64,000 nt of DNA from Sporobolomyces roseus (taxonomy: Eukaryota; Basidiomycota; Microbotryomycetes; Sporidiobolales; Sporidiobolaceae), in NCBI GenBank assembly GCA_016617785.1, contig JADILM010000008.1, positions 620,001 to 684,000 of the forward strand. Direction: 5' to 3'. A program made the translations under genes and the position numbers. Below the pieces are notes generated by a model that did not search any database, was not told the origin of the DNA, and saw nothing but the letters and a program-made list of their open reading frames with translations. Numbering within the stretch: position 1 is the stretch's first letter; each line of letters opens with the position of its first letter. This document shows, piece after piece, positions 22,428-34,816 of the stretch.

Positions 22428-24079
22428 CTATTCTGGCTCTGCTGTCCGAACTATACAGTAAACGTCTGTTCCATGACCATACATCGAAACCAAATCGAGT
22501 GAACCCGAGAAGTATTCGGCGTAGATTCGACTTAACGGGAGACTGTAGGCGCCAAACCGTCAAAAGAATGATCATCAACTCATGCGCATGATAAGAGTGC
22601 TCACCCGAAACCTAATCCAGCGAGAGTCCCGACGTTCGTTTGTAAAGCTGATTCACCGCCTTGAGGGCCTCCTCCGACACCTCCCATATAACCTGCTCCC
22701 GACGTACCTCCATATACTGACGGCGAGTCTGGATCCGAGTCTGGATCTGGCAGGAGCGGGACTGAAGTGAAGGCGTAGGAGAAAACGGATTGTACATTCT
22801 CGGGAGCTGTCAAAGGGTAACCGATCAGACACCATCGAGAACTGCCTATAGGGGAACGAGATCGGACTCACGGACTCCTCCACCTTGATCTCTGACCCTG
22901 ATAGTGAGCGCACCTGGCACACTCCCGATCGTAACGACAATAGCAGGGAAATCCTCCTTGAGTAAATGAGCATGAGGAGTATCCTCGAACCTAAACACTC
23001 CTTCTTCAGCTTCCTCCTTCTTGGGTACATTGTTCTCGACAGTTGCTCGGAACGCGTTCTTGAGGAGTTCGGTCAAGATGTATTCGAGGTGAGTTCCAAT
23101 GAAACCGACTTTGAGAGATGGGTCGGCTCCTTCGATTCGATAGGGAGGTGAAACACCGTATGTTGAGTCACAGAGGAGAGTAGCGTATTCGGCGCAGGTC
23201 GAGACGAGTTCATAGGGAGAAAGGGCGAGGTCGAGGACACCGACTCGAGTCGGGGCGAGGGAGGAGGAAGGAGCATTCGGTGAAGAGGTCTTCGATGCTG
23301 GAGGAGGAGAGCTACCGGGGCGAAGGAAAGGAAGGGAAGCGGAGGAAAGGGAAAGATGTTGTTCTGCCATGAGTCGAAGGGAGATACGATTTCGGATCGC
23401 ACGGTCGAGGAAATCGGTGATGACGGCGTCAGGAAGGTATTTCCTTGACTCCTTGAAGCCTGTCAGCGTTGATGGTCAGCTATACGTCTCTTTGTGAGGA
23501 GTATGAGACTTACCTCTCGCAAGTAAAGGAATATTGTCGGTGTGAGCAGAGACCATATTCGCCATCATCTTGCACAGCTTGTCATTGTCTGCTAGACCTT
23601 TGATCTCTGGAATGTTTGCGAGATCGAAGAATGCAGTACTATAGAGGTTATGGACTTTGGCGAGGGAAGGATTTGTTGCGGGAAGGAAAGGAAGTGAAAG
23701 ATGTTGCGTAACCTGCGAGAAATAGCTACATCCGATCAGCCGCTGTCTCGGAAGATCAAGATAGGTTATCGCTCACCCTTCTAGCGAGTCCTGCTAGGAG
23801 TTCCTTTCTCGTTCTCTCTGCACTTTCCAACAAAGTCTTCTCATCCAATGGTGGTGCGCCGTACATCGTCAGATCTTGCAGTTCTACTCTCCGAGTTGGC
23901 CATTGACTGTAGTAGGCAAGGAGAGCTTGTGGTGTCGAGTTTGAGGGAGGAGAAGCGGTTGTTGATGATGAAGATTGAACTGGATTCACAGTCGTCAATT
24001 GGCGAGCTAGGAGAACTGTCCGAGGTCTCAGAGTAGGTTTAAGCAACTGCCTGACCAGCGGCCGGGCCAGATGAAGCAT
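22428..24079 (-). CDS. Mitochondrial PDK/BCKDK-family protein kinase
   Basis: Five exons (23777-24079, 23514-23712, 22872-23459, 22605-22806, 22428-22542) encode 468 residues. A basic N-terminus (MLHLARPLVRQLLKPTLRPR) looks like a mitochondrial presequence. The helical domain reads NDKLCKMMANMVSAHTDNIP, then LLARGFKESRKYL. The GHKL ATP-binding domain has the N-box ELLKNAFRAT, the G1 box RDQGGGVP and the G2 region GLGFGLPLSRIYAEYFSG-SLDL. These kinases phosphorylate and inactivate pyruvate or branched-chain 2-oxoacid dehydrogenase. The GFKESRKYL block resembles BCKDK more than PDK by eye, but I cannot decide the substrate. An extra Pro/Gly-rich loop sits between the G1 box and the G2 region. 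The 3' end converges on TEL2 (138 bp). Confidence 0.88.
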
Positions 24080-24285
24080 TTGGTTCGGAAGTTGAGTGAA
24101 TAGTCGAAGTGAGGTTTCCAAATTTCGCAAATGACTCGTTTCGCAAGAATGGAGACTTTGCCATCTCTCGACGTGGCTCTGCACCAAAACTTGGATAGCG
24201 ATACAAGGGGATTTCCATTTAGCGATACAACGTATCTCTCCACTCTGGTTTTTCCTTTTCGATTCTTCGCAGAGTCCCACTTCTC

Positions 24286-26138
24286 TCAACCTTGCATACT
24301 GGCAACAACGCTCTTCGCCGATTCTGTACTCGCCTCATCTCCCTCGAAGAATCTCCAATTCTTGTAGTAAGTGTGAGTGAGAACAGGAGAAGCGTACTCC
24401 TCGGTCGAACCTCCGAAAAAAGCTGTGATTGTCAAGACTCCGTCAGCTCGACGCTGGGCAGAGATAAAGCAGCCCGTGCGACTCACTTTGGAACAGCAGA
24501 CTCGAGAAGAAGACGCTTGCATTCGTTCGATAGACGATATCTGATCGTTCGAAAGCAAGCGTTTCTTCGTAGTAGACAGCGAGATAACCGTTCGCTTCGG
24601 TATCGCTTGTCGAGGGATTCGAATTGAGGATAGCGACCTCCGTGATAGTGTTCCATCTACGATTGGGTGCGGGTTCAGCTCAGCTCGAAGCGCGAGAGAA
24701 GGTGGAGATTGCGAACTTTCCAACCTCGAAAATGAAACTCCCTCGATCAAAGCTCTCTGCATGACATGACAGCGCGCGTCAGTACAGGAGGGAACTAGAG
24801 AGGGGAAATCGACAGACGGCCAAAGTTGTCGTGACAATAGACAGAAGTTGACGATAACTCTTCGCTACACTGTCCTTCGTAAGTTGGGAAGTACCCATAG
24901 ACTGTGAGCTCGCCGGTTCTTGAGCATCAGCGGCATTCCCCCAATGATCAAGACTGCCGAGCTCACCTTCGCCTTCGCCTTTCTCCCTCCACATGACTGT
25001 TCAACCCGATTGGATTAGTTCCTCGTCAAAGATCTCGCATCTTTGTACGATTCCGCATGATGGTTTCGAGCGGAGAGAATGTGCTTACGCCGAGCGGAGA
25101 AGCAAGCTTCTGAACCTTTCCCGCCTGTGCATCCATCGGAAGGATCACCGCCAAACAACCCGGCAAGCTTTCCTCCCTGTTGGAAGACAAAGTTATCCTC
25201 GAACCCAACCTGTGCGACGTTGGAACAGAGACACATCAGAGTTGATTCAGCCGCGTGTATCGAGATCCTACGCACCTGATAATTGATCATAGCTCTCACT
25301 TTCCCTTCCCCGAACACATTCATCCTCAAATTCGCTCCTCCTTCCGCTCCGCCGCTATAACTCCCTTGTGGGTACTCTATACTCAGGACGACATCTCCCG
25401 AATCCTCCAGTGGGTCTTCGACGAAAGAAGCGAATTCTTGAACCGAGGGATCGTGGAGAGACCAAGAAGATTTCATGTAATCCATCGCGGGAGTTGGGGA
25501 GGGAATTGCTGTTGAAGGCGGAGGTAGCTCGGTCACCTTTGCGGGAGTCATCGAGTAGGATGCAGCGAGAGATTCGAGGAAGTCAGAGCTTGTTGAGGCT
25601 GTCGAACTTGACGAGCTACCGGTTTTCGTCGGAGTTGTCGAACTAGTTTTGGTGCCGCCGTTGACGGGTTCGCCCTTGTCTGAATCGTTTCAATGTCAGC
25701 ACTCGTATGGTTTCCAAGCCCTGAGAGAAACAAACCAGTAGCTGCAGAATCGGATTGCGAAGTCTCTGTTCTCGTAGATACAATCGTAAAGAGCAAGATT
25801 CCACCCGCAACGACGAGAACTCCGAGCATGATCCATACTCTCGTTGAAACTCCTCCTTCCGACGACTGCAATCAATCGCGAAGCATTAGTTTCTGAACCA
25901 CTTCGCCGAATCGAGCTCCACTCACCTCGTATCTTCCTCTTTCACTCTCGGCATCACTTTCCGTCCAGCTTGATCCACTCGAGCTATCCGATGTATATGA
26001 GTCATAAGTAGAGGATGAAGTGACTGGATGTCTTGAACCTTTTCTCTTTTCCTTACGCTTCCTCCTCTGTAGTGAACGCCGATGTCGTCGATAGCCTGCG
26101 GAGGAGTCAGTCGAAGTATCCGAATCATCGTGAGACAT
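24286..26138 (-). CDS. Membrane-anchored polysaccharide lyase 14-like protein
   Basis: About eight exons run from ATG 26138 to the stop at 24286 (first three: 25926-26138, 25736-25865, 25276-25679). The N-terminus is a Ser/Asp/Arg-rich cytosolic segment. One membrane helix follows (WIMLGVLVVAGGILLFTIVS), then a Ser/Thr stalk, so a type II topology is likely. The outer domain has the PL14-type core: GFEDNFVFQQGGKLAGLFGG, a GCTGG cysteine motif, CFSARLMWREKGEGE, DRGSFIFEVGKWNTITEVAI and TFFGGSTEEYASP followed by YYKNW. Family members degrade uronate polymers or related glucans; many fungal ones are uncharacterised. Close to the end several introns split conserved motifs, and I joined them only where the frame continued the family pattern. 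The fold assignment is from memory of motifs, so moderately sure. Confidence 0.7.
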
Positions 26139-26372
26139 TCAAGCATCTGCGCAAAAGTGAAGAGAAGGAGAGAGAGAAAGAGAATCGACAAGAGCCCCTT
26201 TGGGAAAAGTCCATCGGAGTCCGAGGACCAGGTTGCGCAGTCGAGGACGACGACGAAGAGAGGAAGAATGCTCATAGTAATTGCGAATGGAAGGTATGAG
26301 TTATCTAGAATTTGCGAACGTAAGAGGATTGCGATAGAAATACAATGGTTTGCGAGGCAAAGTCGATCGAAT

Positions 26373-28484
26373 CTAGGCTAATACGAAGGGATTGCAACCG
26401 CAGACTGCTCCACGAACGGCGAAACTGATGAGACTACCTCCTGCGAGTCCAGCGGTGAGGTAGAAGGCGAGGCAGGTAGCGGCGATCTACGACAATTGAT
26501 CATTCGCATCAGCATTTCGAATTCACGCCGGGAAACTGACAGAGGAAGACCTACATCGACTTCATCAGCTTCGAGGGAGGGCTCGACGACGGATGCGAGC
26601 ATGATCAAGGTCGAGAGGTATCCGTTCGAAGAGGAGAAAGCGAACATGATTAGGATGTAGGCTGTGAATCAACACCATTCGAGATCAGTGTCTGGATCTG
26701 CAAGGATCTACGAGAGTCTGACTCACCCCAGTCTGACTTGATGATAGTATGTTGTCCTCCTCCAGCTTGTTGATTGCACATGAGGAAGAGCGGCTGTAGG
26801 TTTCGTCAGGAAGTAATCAGTTCTAAACGTTACGAGCTGATATCTAGGCGACGACAACCAACGATGAAGATAAACCGTGCTACACTGCAACCCATCAGTC
26901 CTTTCCAATTCGTCCAAGCCAATTTCTCCCACTGAGGCAGAATCCTTCCAAACCAATCTCCCGCTGCAAACACCGCAAAGCCGAGAGGAACGAAGAGTTC
27001 AGGTCGTTGAAGGATAGCAGCGTCGGATTGACCACTCTTGACGGAGAGGATAGAAGACGTGATCGAAGGGAAGACGGAGAGGGTGATGCCGAAAACGAGG
27101 AACATTGCGATTCCCAATTTGCGTACTTTGCGTTCGACTCTTCGGAGTGAGGTCGAGTCCGCGTTGATCGAAGACTTGCCGTTCGAGGACGAGGTGGAAG
27201 AACGGCGATTGTGGCGTGCGTCTCGTTGAGCATCTTCGTCGAATTCTGAGCGGATCACGAGTCGATACAGAGGTAGTCGGATGAGGACGGCATAACATAG
27301 CCAAGAGACGACGGCGAAGATACCGATGGTCAGGAAGAAGGAGAAAGCGGATTGTCGGACTGCTGCTGAAGGAACTGGACTTTCGAGAAGCTGAATCGTC
27401 GCTTGTGTATTGGGATTCGGCGACATGTTGAACTGTAAAGCGTAGGCGGAGGAGGGAGAGGAAGAGACCGAGTTGACTGAGTTGGCTTTTGCGGCTGACC
27501 AGGCGGAAACCAATTGGATCATGGCGACAGCGAAACCGATTCCTCCTTGTCCACTGAGAATGCACGCGAGGTAGGAAGGACCGAACGCCGCACTCAAAGC
27601 AACAACAGCGTTCTGTAGGTAGGACGCTGATGCTGAGAGGACAATGGCGGAGCAGATGAGGAAGGAGAAGAAGAGTCTGTTTCAGGGTCGAAGATCAGCT
27701 TCGCGGTCGAGAGATTCTGGGTGAAAGCTGCCTACGTGGGAGGAATGGCTTCGATCTTGGTTGTCACGATAGCGAGAACGAGGGTGACAGCCATTACGAT
27801 GATACTGAACGAGATCCGTCGTGCGAGATCCGCCTGATGCCAAAGAGAATCGTCGTCAGTTACGCGCACTTGCCTTGGAATTAATCAAATCATGACTGAC
27901 TCCTTGTTGAGTAGCGTTTGCATGCGCGAGGAATACCAAATTGCCGGTTGTGAAAGTGAGAGCGACGAAACTGGCATAACTGAATTCGAATGGAGATCCG
28001 ACTAATCGAGACGAGTAATAGCTGCCGGCAACGATCTCTGTGTTCCAGGCTAGTAGGATCGATGCTCCGAGTACCTGCGATACAGTTTGAAGGCTGAGTG
28101 AGTGAGAGCGACGAGAGTTGCGAGAGGAAGAAGCGAAGAGCTCACGAAGAATGCTAGTTTTGTTATCCAAACCTCCAGTTTCCGTGTCCGTAGTGTACTG
28201 CCCTCCGCATCCCTAGCTTTCGAGTCTCGTCTCTGTCCGTTCGAAGGTCTGCTTCCTCCTCCTCCTCCTCCTCCTCCTTCTTCGTCGTCTCCCATGAGAG
28301 GTCTATACTCTTCATCCACCAATTGTCCCGCCTCATCTGCATCTAGATCTTCTGGGGCTTCATAGCCATCTTCCTCTGTCTGCTCATGCGTTCTAGTTGC
28401 TTGGTGAGCGAGATCTTCGGCAGTTTCAACATCTCCTCTGACTTTCGATACTGCTTTGGCGAGAGGTGCAGCTGGTGCGAACAT
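26373..28484 (-). CDS. Equilibrative nucleoside transporter (ENT/SLC29)
   Basis: The multi-exon frame starts at ATG 28484 (MFAPAAPLAKAVSK) and ends at TAG 26373-26375. The first 90 residues are acidic and hydrophilic, with a poly-Gly run. About eleven hydrophobic segments follow, including ILLAWNTEIVAGSYY, FGPSYLACILSGQGGIGFAVAMI and ELFVPLGFAVFAAGDWFGR. The typical ENT C-terminus SFAVRGAVCGCNPF is also read. A long hydrophilic loop with Arg/Ser (about 60 residues) sits between the sixth and seventh segments, as in the family. Yeast Fun26 is the counterpart, a vacuolar nucleoside transporter. A GTG codon extends the frame upstream to 28631, but it is not a normal start. The next gene downstream (PL14-like) is on the same strand 235 bp away. 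Confidence 0.85.
28255..28278. repeat. (CCT)8 trinucleotide run encoding poly-Gly
   Basis: A run of eight cct units lies in the first exon of the nucleoside transporter and encodes a glycine run on the minus strand. It may vary in length between strains. Confidence 0.9.
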
Positions 28485-29022
28485 CCCTGTATTGTCTATA
28501 TGATATGCTGTAGGAGTAGAAGAGACTACGAGAGGATGTAGAAGTAGAGTTGAAGTCGATTCAATGACGGAGGAAGAAGTGAACAAGGAGGAGGAAAGGG
28601 GATCGAAAGACGAGGTGATACGAGCAGCCACGATGAGTTGAGACCGAGTTATATATCTATTTGAAGATCCGAAGTCGTACTAGCGAATGGAAGGAAGGAA
28701 GACGGTTTGAAATGCGAAAGAAGATTGAAAAGAAAGCGAGTAATTCTCTACATTTTCAGCGAGGTGCTAGATCTAGTGTGCTCGATTTGTTGAACTGTAG
28801 CGTACGTAGATCTCTGGCCGATAATCACGTCGACTGAAGTGGTTGAAACGAAGTCGACGCTGCGAAACGTGTTTTGGCTTCCTCCATCAACCTCTCACCA
28901 CTTCTGGTAGGCCAGCTACGATCACGAGCTACACAGATAGATAGAGGACTAACTCTTGGGACTTCCGAGCTAGCGGTCTATCCTCAACTCGCCTTCTCCC
29001 ACCTCGGACTTCCACCTCAAAA
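28485..29022. other. Divergent promoter region, ENT / coiled-coil gene
   Basis: No gene is supported. Short open frames here start at non-ATG codons and carry no motif. Confidence 0.45.
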
Positions 29023-32000
29023 ATGGATGACTCCGGTAAGCTCTATCACTTCAATAGAGTGAGGAACCAGCTGTACTCATACCCAGGCTTATTGTGTAGC
29101 TCTTCAAGAGCGCGCAGCTAAAGCAGCTCGCGCAAAGGAGAAGGTGGGACATCGCAGAACTCAAACACTAGACGAGGCGACTCACGCCAATCGTTTGCAC
29201 CAGTTGCGTAAATTTCAAGCTGCCAAAACGCTCAAAGCCCAGCAGTCTCTACGACCTTCTTCTCCTTCCCCTTCCCCACTCTATCAAAATCCCCTCTCTC
29301 CTACTTCCCCTCCTCCTCCTCACCCTCGAGCTCCTGCAAGTGACACGACTAGCATTCCCGGAAGTCCAGCTTCTACTCGAGGAGATTACAGTCACCTTCC
29401 TCCACCTCCTCCACCTCGTTCGACTCACTCACCAGCACTCTTCGATTCGACACGACGACCTCTCCAATTCGAACCTCTACCTCCTGGCGTTCCCCCTCCT
29501 CCACGACGTCTCGCAGTAGCAACTCCTCCGCCTTTCGCCTCTTCATCTGTCACGAACGATTACTCTGTCCCTTCCCGTTCTTCATCACGAAACGCTTTCC
29601 GACCCAAAACTCCCGCCTCTCCACCTCACTCGAATTCAACTGGAGTTGTCGTTTCTCCACCTCTTCCATCATCACCTGTCAACGGTCAGTCGAGTCTCCT
29701 ACAAAGTCAACAGCAGACGATCTCGCTTTTGATCGCAGACAAGGCGAATCTCTCGAGCAAAGTTCAGGAACTGCAGACGAGAATAGATGATGACCTCAAC
29801 ACTTCATCGGCGAACGATGAGGCTTTCCAGCGAGCGGAGGAACTTGAGGCAGAATTGACTCGAATCGAAGATGAACGAGCGAGGGATGCTGAACGGATAG
29901 CCAATCTCGTAAGTTCTCCTTCACTCTCACTGTGTAAGACTTCCGTCTTGAGCATACTTTCCGTGATTAGGAACGTGGAGTCGACATCGCACGACACGCT
30001 CTCAAAGACGCTCATTCTCGAATCGCAGAACAAGATGAAGAGCTCCAAGATCTCTCGACTCGACTCGCCGAAACACAGTCAACTTCAGCCTCGACTGATC
30101 AAGAAGATCGATTACGCCTTCAATCCGACCACATCGATTCCCTCGAATTCGAATTATCGAAAGTCCGAAACTCTCTCGAGGAACTCTCGAACGAGAAGAA
30201 TCGGATCGAATCCGCTCTTGAAGAGGCTCAACAAGCTGCCGAAGTCGCCAGAACGGAATTCACGAGTCTCACGACCGCTCACTCTGCCGCGACTGGAGAA
30301 CTCGATATGCTTCGATATCGATCGGAACAAGCTGCGAATGGAGAAGAACCCGACGCTCAAGAGGAGATCGCCGAATTGACTCAGTTCGTCTCATCCCTTC
30401 AAGCGGATTGGAAGGCAGCATCAGATCAAGCGGAAGAGGCGGAAAGGAAAGTGAAAGTGTTGCAGGGTCAGCTTGAGGAAGTTGAGAGAACGGCGAAGCA
30501 GGCGAGCGCGAGAAGGGACGAGCTACAGCAGGAGAACGATGAAATGATGAAGACGCTGGAGGAAGTGAGGGGCAAGGTGGTCGACTTGACGAACGAGAAG
30601 TCAGAATGGGTTGACGAGCGAACGAAATTACGGGATCAGGTGCAGAGAATTGAAGAGGCGTTGGAAACCGCACGAAATGAGGCTAGTGGACAGTCTGTCA
30701 AAGAGGCTGAGAGGGCGGCGAAGGAGTTGGAAGGTGTGAGAGCGGAACTTGAGGAGGTCAGGGCAGAATTGGAGGATACAGGTCGAAGATTAGGCGAGGC
30801 GGAGACCGAGGTTTATCAGCAACGAACTGCTGTCGACGAGAAGGACGAGGCTATCCGAACACTCGAAGAACAATTACAAGATTCGAGAAACGCCTTTGAA
30901 GACAAGGATGCCGCTGTCAGGGATCTCGAAGAGGACGCCGAAGTACTTCGAGCATCTTTCCGACAGAAGGATGAAACTTTCCGATCACTGGAGGAGGAGG
31001 CCTCGTCACTTCGCCAGAACGTAGCAGACCTCGAATCATCTCTCGCCAACCTCGAACAAACCCTTTCTTCGACTCAACAAGAGCACGAATCGTCCAACTC
31101 TTCCCGCCAACAACTCGAATCTGATCTCTCATCCCATCTCTCGACTATCGCTTCTCTCGAATCAGACGTTTCATCCCATCTGTCGACAATCCGAACTCTC
31201 CAATCCTCCTTGACTTCCCACGAAGAATCCCTTTCCTCCGCTCAACAAGACCTCGCCGCTACTCGCGAAGAATCTGCTTCTGCTGTAGCCATTCGACAAG
31301 ATCTCGAACGAGATATCTCCGCTCACCTCGCAAGTATCGCTTCCCTCGAATCTACCCTCTCCTCCCTTACCGATTCCTCTTCCTCCTCTTCTATTCGAGC
31401 CGAAACTCTCGCAAGGACTGTCGCCGAACTCGAAGCCGTTAAGGCATCTCAAGACTCGGAGATCAACGCACTTCGATCGAACGTCGAGGAGCTGGAACGG
31501 ACACAAGCAGAGGCAGCAAATGAGAGGGAACAGACTATCAAGAGCTCAGAAGATCTTCAACATCGACTAAGTGAGGCGGACGTTCGATTAAACGAGGTTA
31601 CAGTCGATCTCGAGCAGACTCGCTCACAACTTGAACGGGCGCAATCTCAAATCGCCGAGTTGGAGGAAGCAGTTCGATCAGCCCAGTCCGAAGTCGTTGC
31701 CACCCAATCTGACCTCTCTATTGCTCAAGCTGGTCTTGCCGAAGCACAATCAGAAGTGGAGTCCCTCAGAAACGAGCTCTCGTCGACACAGCAAGATCTC
31801 GCCTCTGTTCAATCGAATCTCGAATCCGCTGAACAAGCTCACGCTACACTTCAGTCCTCGTCATCTACCACTGCCACCGACTATGAAGCACTCCTCGCCC
31901 GCGTCTCGTCTCTCGAAGCTGAACTCACCTCGGCGCAGGAGGAAACCGCCAAAGCATCTTCTGAAGCTTCCGCCCACCTCTCCGAACTCACCTCTCTTCG

Positions 32001-34568
32001 ATCGGATCACGAGCAAGCGACTTCTTCGACCGTCGCCTCGTCTCAGCGGATACAAGAACTCGAGAACTCGCTTCGACAACAGGAGGGTCAGCTCGCCGCA
32101 GTCGAGGAGGAACTCTCGCAACTCAAGGAGGTCGAGTACTCTCTACGTGTCGAACTCGAGTCAGCCGAAGCTGCCAAGCGAACCGCCGAAACTTCGACCT
32201 CGAAATCCTCTGTCAGCGATCTCGAACGGGATCTTTCAGTCTTCAAGGATATCCTCGCTGCCTCCGAATCTCGCGCCACTTCCCTTCAACAGTCTCTTAC
32301 AGCAGCTGAGAAGGACCTTGACGAACGAGAGGGGGAGATCTCGAGGTTGGAAGGAGAAGCTGCGACGATGGAGAGGAGGGAGAAGGAACTCGAGTTCTCG
32401 CTCGAAACTGTTACGACGAAAGCAGCTCAGTCAGCTTCCAGAGTTGGTGATCTCGAGGAGGCTCTCGACGAGTCGAAACGATCTCAGTCCGAAGCACTCG
32501 AGGCCGTGAAGGGAGAACTCTCGACCGTCAAGTCTGATCTCGTCAAACTCCAAGGAGAGCACGAACAAGCTCTCGCTGCGAAGACCACGGCGGATAGCGA
32601 TTGTACAAAGGCAAAGGTGCACTCTTGTCCGTTTTTCTCCTTCGATTGCTAAATACTAATTCTGATTGCGCTGCATAGGCCAAGGCTGACATCCTCGACG
32701 CTCAACTTCGACTTGCCAACGCTGATCTCGCTCCCGCTCAAGGTACGCTCATGCTGTCGGTTCCACGAAGACACCGAAGCTTACTCTTGAGTTTGAACGA
32801 CAGGTCGTGTCTCGATGCTTGAACAGCAACTCGCTACCTCTCAAGCTGAAGTCCAACGCCTTACCTCCGCTCACGAGTCCCTCCAGTCTTCCAACTCGAC
32901 TCTCACCACGACGATCGAGGAGCTTCGTACGAATCTCGCTACGTTGTCCAGCACTCAATCTAGCGGTTCAGATCAAGTCGCAGCTCTCGCCTCTTCCCTC
33001 GCTCAAGCTCAAGAATCCGAGCGATCACTGCGCGACCAGATTGACTCTCTCCGTGCTGAACTCTCAGAGGTCGAGAAGAGCCGACTCGAGGTTGAGGAGG
33101 AACTCGCTCGATGCCGAGGTGAAGTCGAGGAGACTTCGACAACCCTTGCAGCAGCGATGACCGAGCTGGACGCTACGAAGGAGGAATGCAACGAGCTCGA
33201 GAAGGCTGTTGACGAAGCCAGGGAGGAGGCTCGCTCTGCCGTTACTGCAAAGGCATCGATCGAACAGGAGAAACAGCAAGTCGCGGCGAATGTCGAATCC
33301 CTCAACTCTCGTCTCTCGGAAGCTAGTTCGAGAGTGTCGGAACTTGAGGATCAAGTGAGTCTGCGCTGTCGCTGGTATTCATTCGATGAACTCAGCTAAC
33401 TCTCTTTCATTGACAGATCTCGACCCTGAAGCGAACGCTGAAAGACAAAGAGTCGACTCTCGAAGCACTCGAAACGGATCGTTCGCACGAGGCTGCCGCT
33501 GCTTCCGAGCGAGCTCGGGAGAGTACCGTCAAACTCAAGGATGCCGTCCGACAAGCTTCGAAGACTGAACGAGAACTCAAGGCCATCATGGAGCAAGATC
33601 GAGCAAATGAAGCCGACATGTTACGCAACGCGGTCAATCGATTGGAGGAGGAGATTGGTCGGTATCGCTCGGGAGAGGCCGTCAACCCAGCTTCATCACC
33701 TTCGACTCGAGACGCTTCTTCGCTCGAAGCCGAACTGGAACGAAACGTCAACGAGGTCGAAGCCTTGAGGAGAGCGCTCGAGGATCAGCAACAACAGGCT
33801 GCAGAAGCGAACAACGCTCTCGAAGAGTTACGAGCACTCTACAATGAGGCGCAGGAGGAACTCGAGGATCTTCGTGCTGGACGACCCAGTGATCGATCTT
33901 CGCCTGTCGCTGGTCGTTCTGCTCTCGGAGATGTCGACTCCCTTCAGCTCGAACTCTCATCAGCTCGCGCCCAGATCCGATCTCTCGAGGATGAAGTTTT
34001 CCATACCGAGCAGACTCGAGTCAAGATGTTGAAGGCGAACGGGGATCTCAAGAGTCAAATTGAGTCACTCCAAGACGCTCTCGACAAAGAACGCGTCAAG
34101 TCTAGCTCTACTCCTTCTTCTCCTCTTCCTGTCGCCTCAACTTCCCGAACTCCTATCGCTCAGCCTTCCTCGACCCCCACTACTCCTACCCGTGCTCCTC
34201 CCGCAAGTCGAGCTCATGCTCATCGTCGAACCGCTTCTACTCTACCTCCCGTTTCAGAAATCGATGATGTTACTCCCGGTTCTTTCCCTCCCGCACCTCC
34301 TCCACCATCTTCCTCCGAAGCACCCTTCGTCCCATCTTCTTCCACGCCTACTACTGGACATCGATCAGCATCGAGTCGACATGTTCGTCAAGCGTCGCTG
34401 AGCTTACTTAAACAAAGGATGGAGGACGAGTTAGGAACTGATGATTTCGCGAGAAGTCCAGTTCGAGGAACGAATGGTGGTGATACGAGGACACGGACGA
34501 GACGAGTACCTTTGTCGAATGATCTCTTATGGTGTACGGCGTGTTCGGGCGATTTGTACGTAGTTTGA
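29023..34568 (+). CDS. Giant coiled-coil protein with C-terminal CxxCxGDL motif
   Basis: Six exons (29023-29035, 29100-29908, 29971-32616, 32679-32742, 32804-33354, 33417-34568) give 1,744 residues. The first exon holds only 13 nt. The N-terminus (ALQERAAKAARAKEKVGHRR) is basic. About 180 Pro/Ser-rich residues follow. A nearly unbroken coiled coil of some 1,200 residues comes next, with heptad Leu and Glu/Gln-rich segments and several Ser-rich internal repeats (SSHLSTIASLESDVSSHLST). The C-terminal part is again Ser/Pro-rich and ends ...LLWCTACSGDLYVV, a paired cysteine motif at the very end. A tether, golgin or spindle-pole component is possible; no GRIP or other named domain is seen. A late intron (34566-34632) could replace the last residues with TKPRI, but the unspliced end looks more like a conserved terminus. 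Confidence 0.75.
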
Positions 34569-34816
34569 TACCCCTCCTCCCATCAATCGCTTCTTTTTTG
34601 TGCCTTCTTCCCCTTTCCTTCTTGCAAAACAGAACGAAACCTCGCATTTAGCATCTCACTCTCAGGCTCGTATCCTCGGTGTGTCACGGGAGAGGTCAAA
34701 CTAGCGTTACAACAAGCTATAAACAAGGAAGAAACCGGACAATGCATAAACGAGTTGGTGACGACAATTGAACAATAAAGTCATCCACAAAACTCTCTCC
34801 TTCCTGCCGACTACGA

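Noticed and set aside
28485..28631. Upstream extension of the nucleoside transporter frame
   Set aside because: It would start at GTG; the first ATG (28484) is the normal start.
34566..34651. Extra last exon for the coiled-coil gene ending TKPRI
   Set aside because: Splice sites are acceptable, but the unspliced end (GDLYVV) better resembles a conserved protein terminus; undecided without cDNA.
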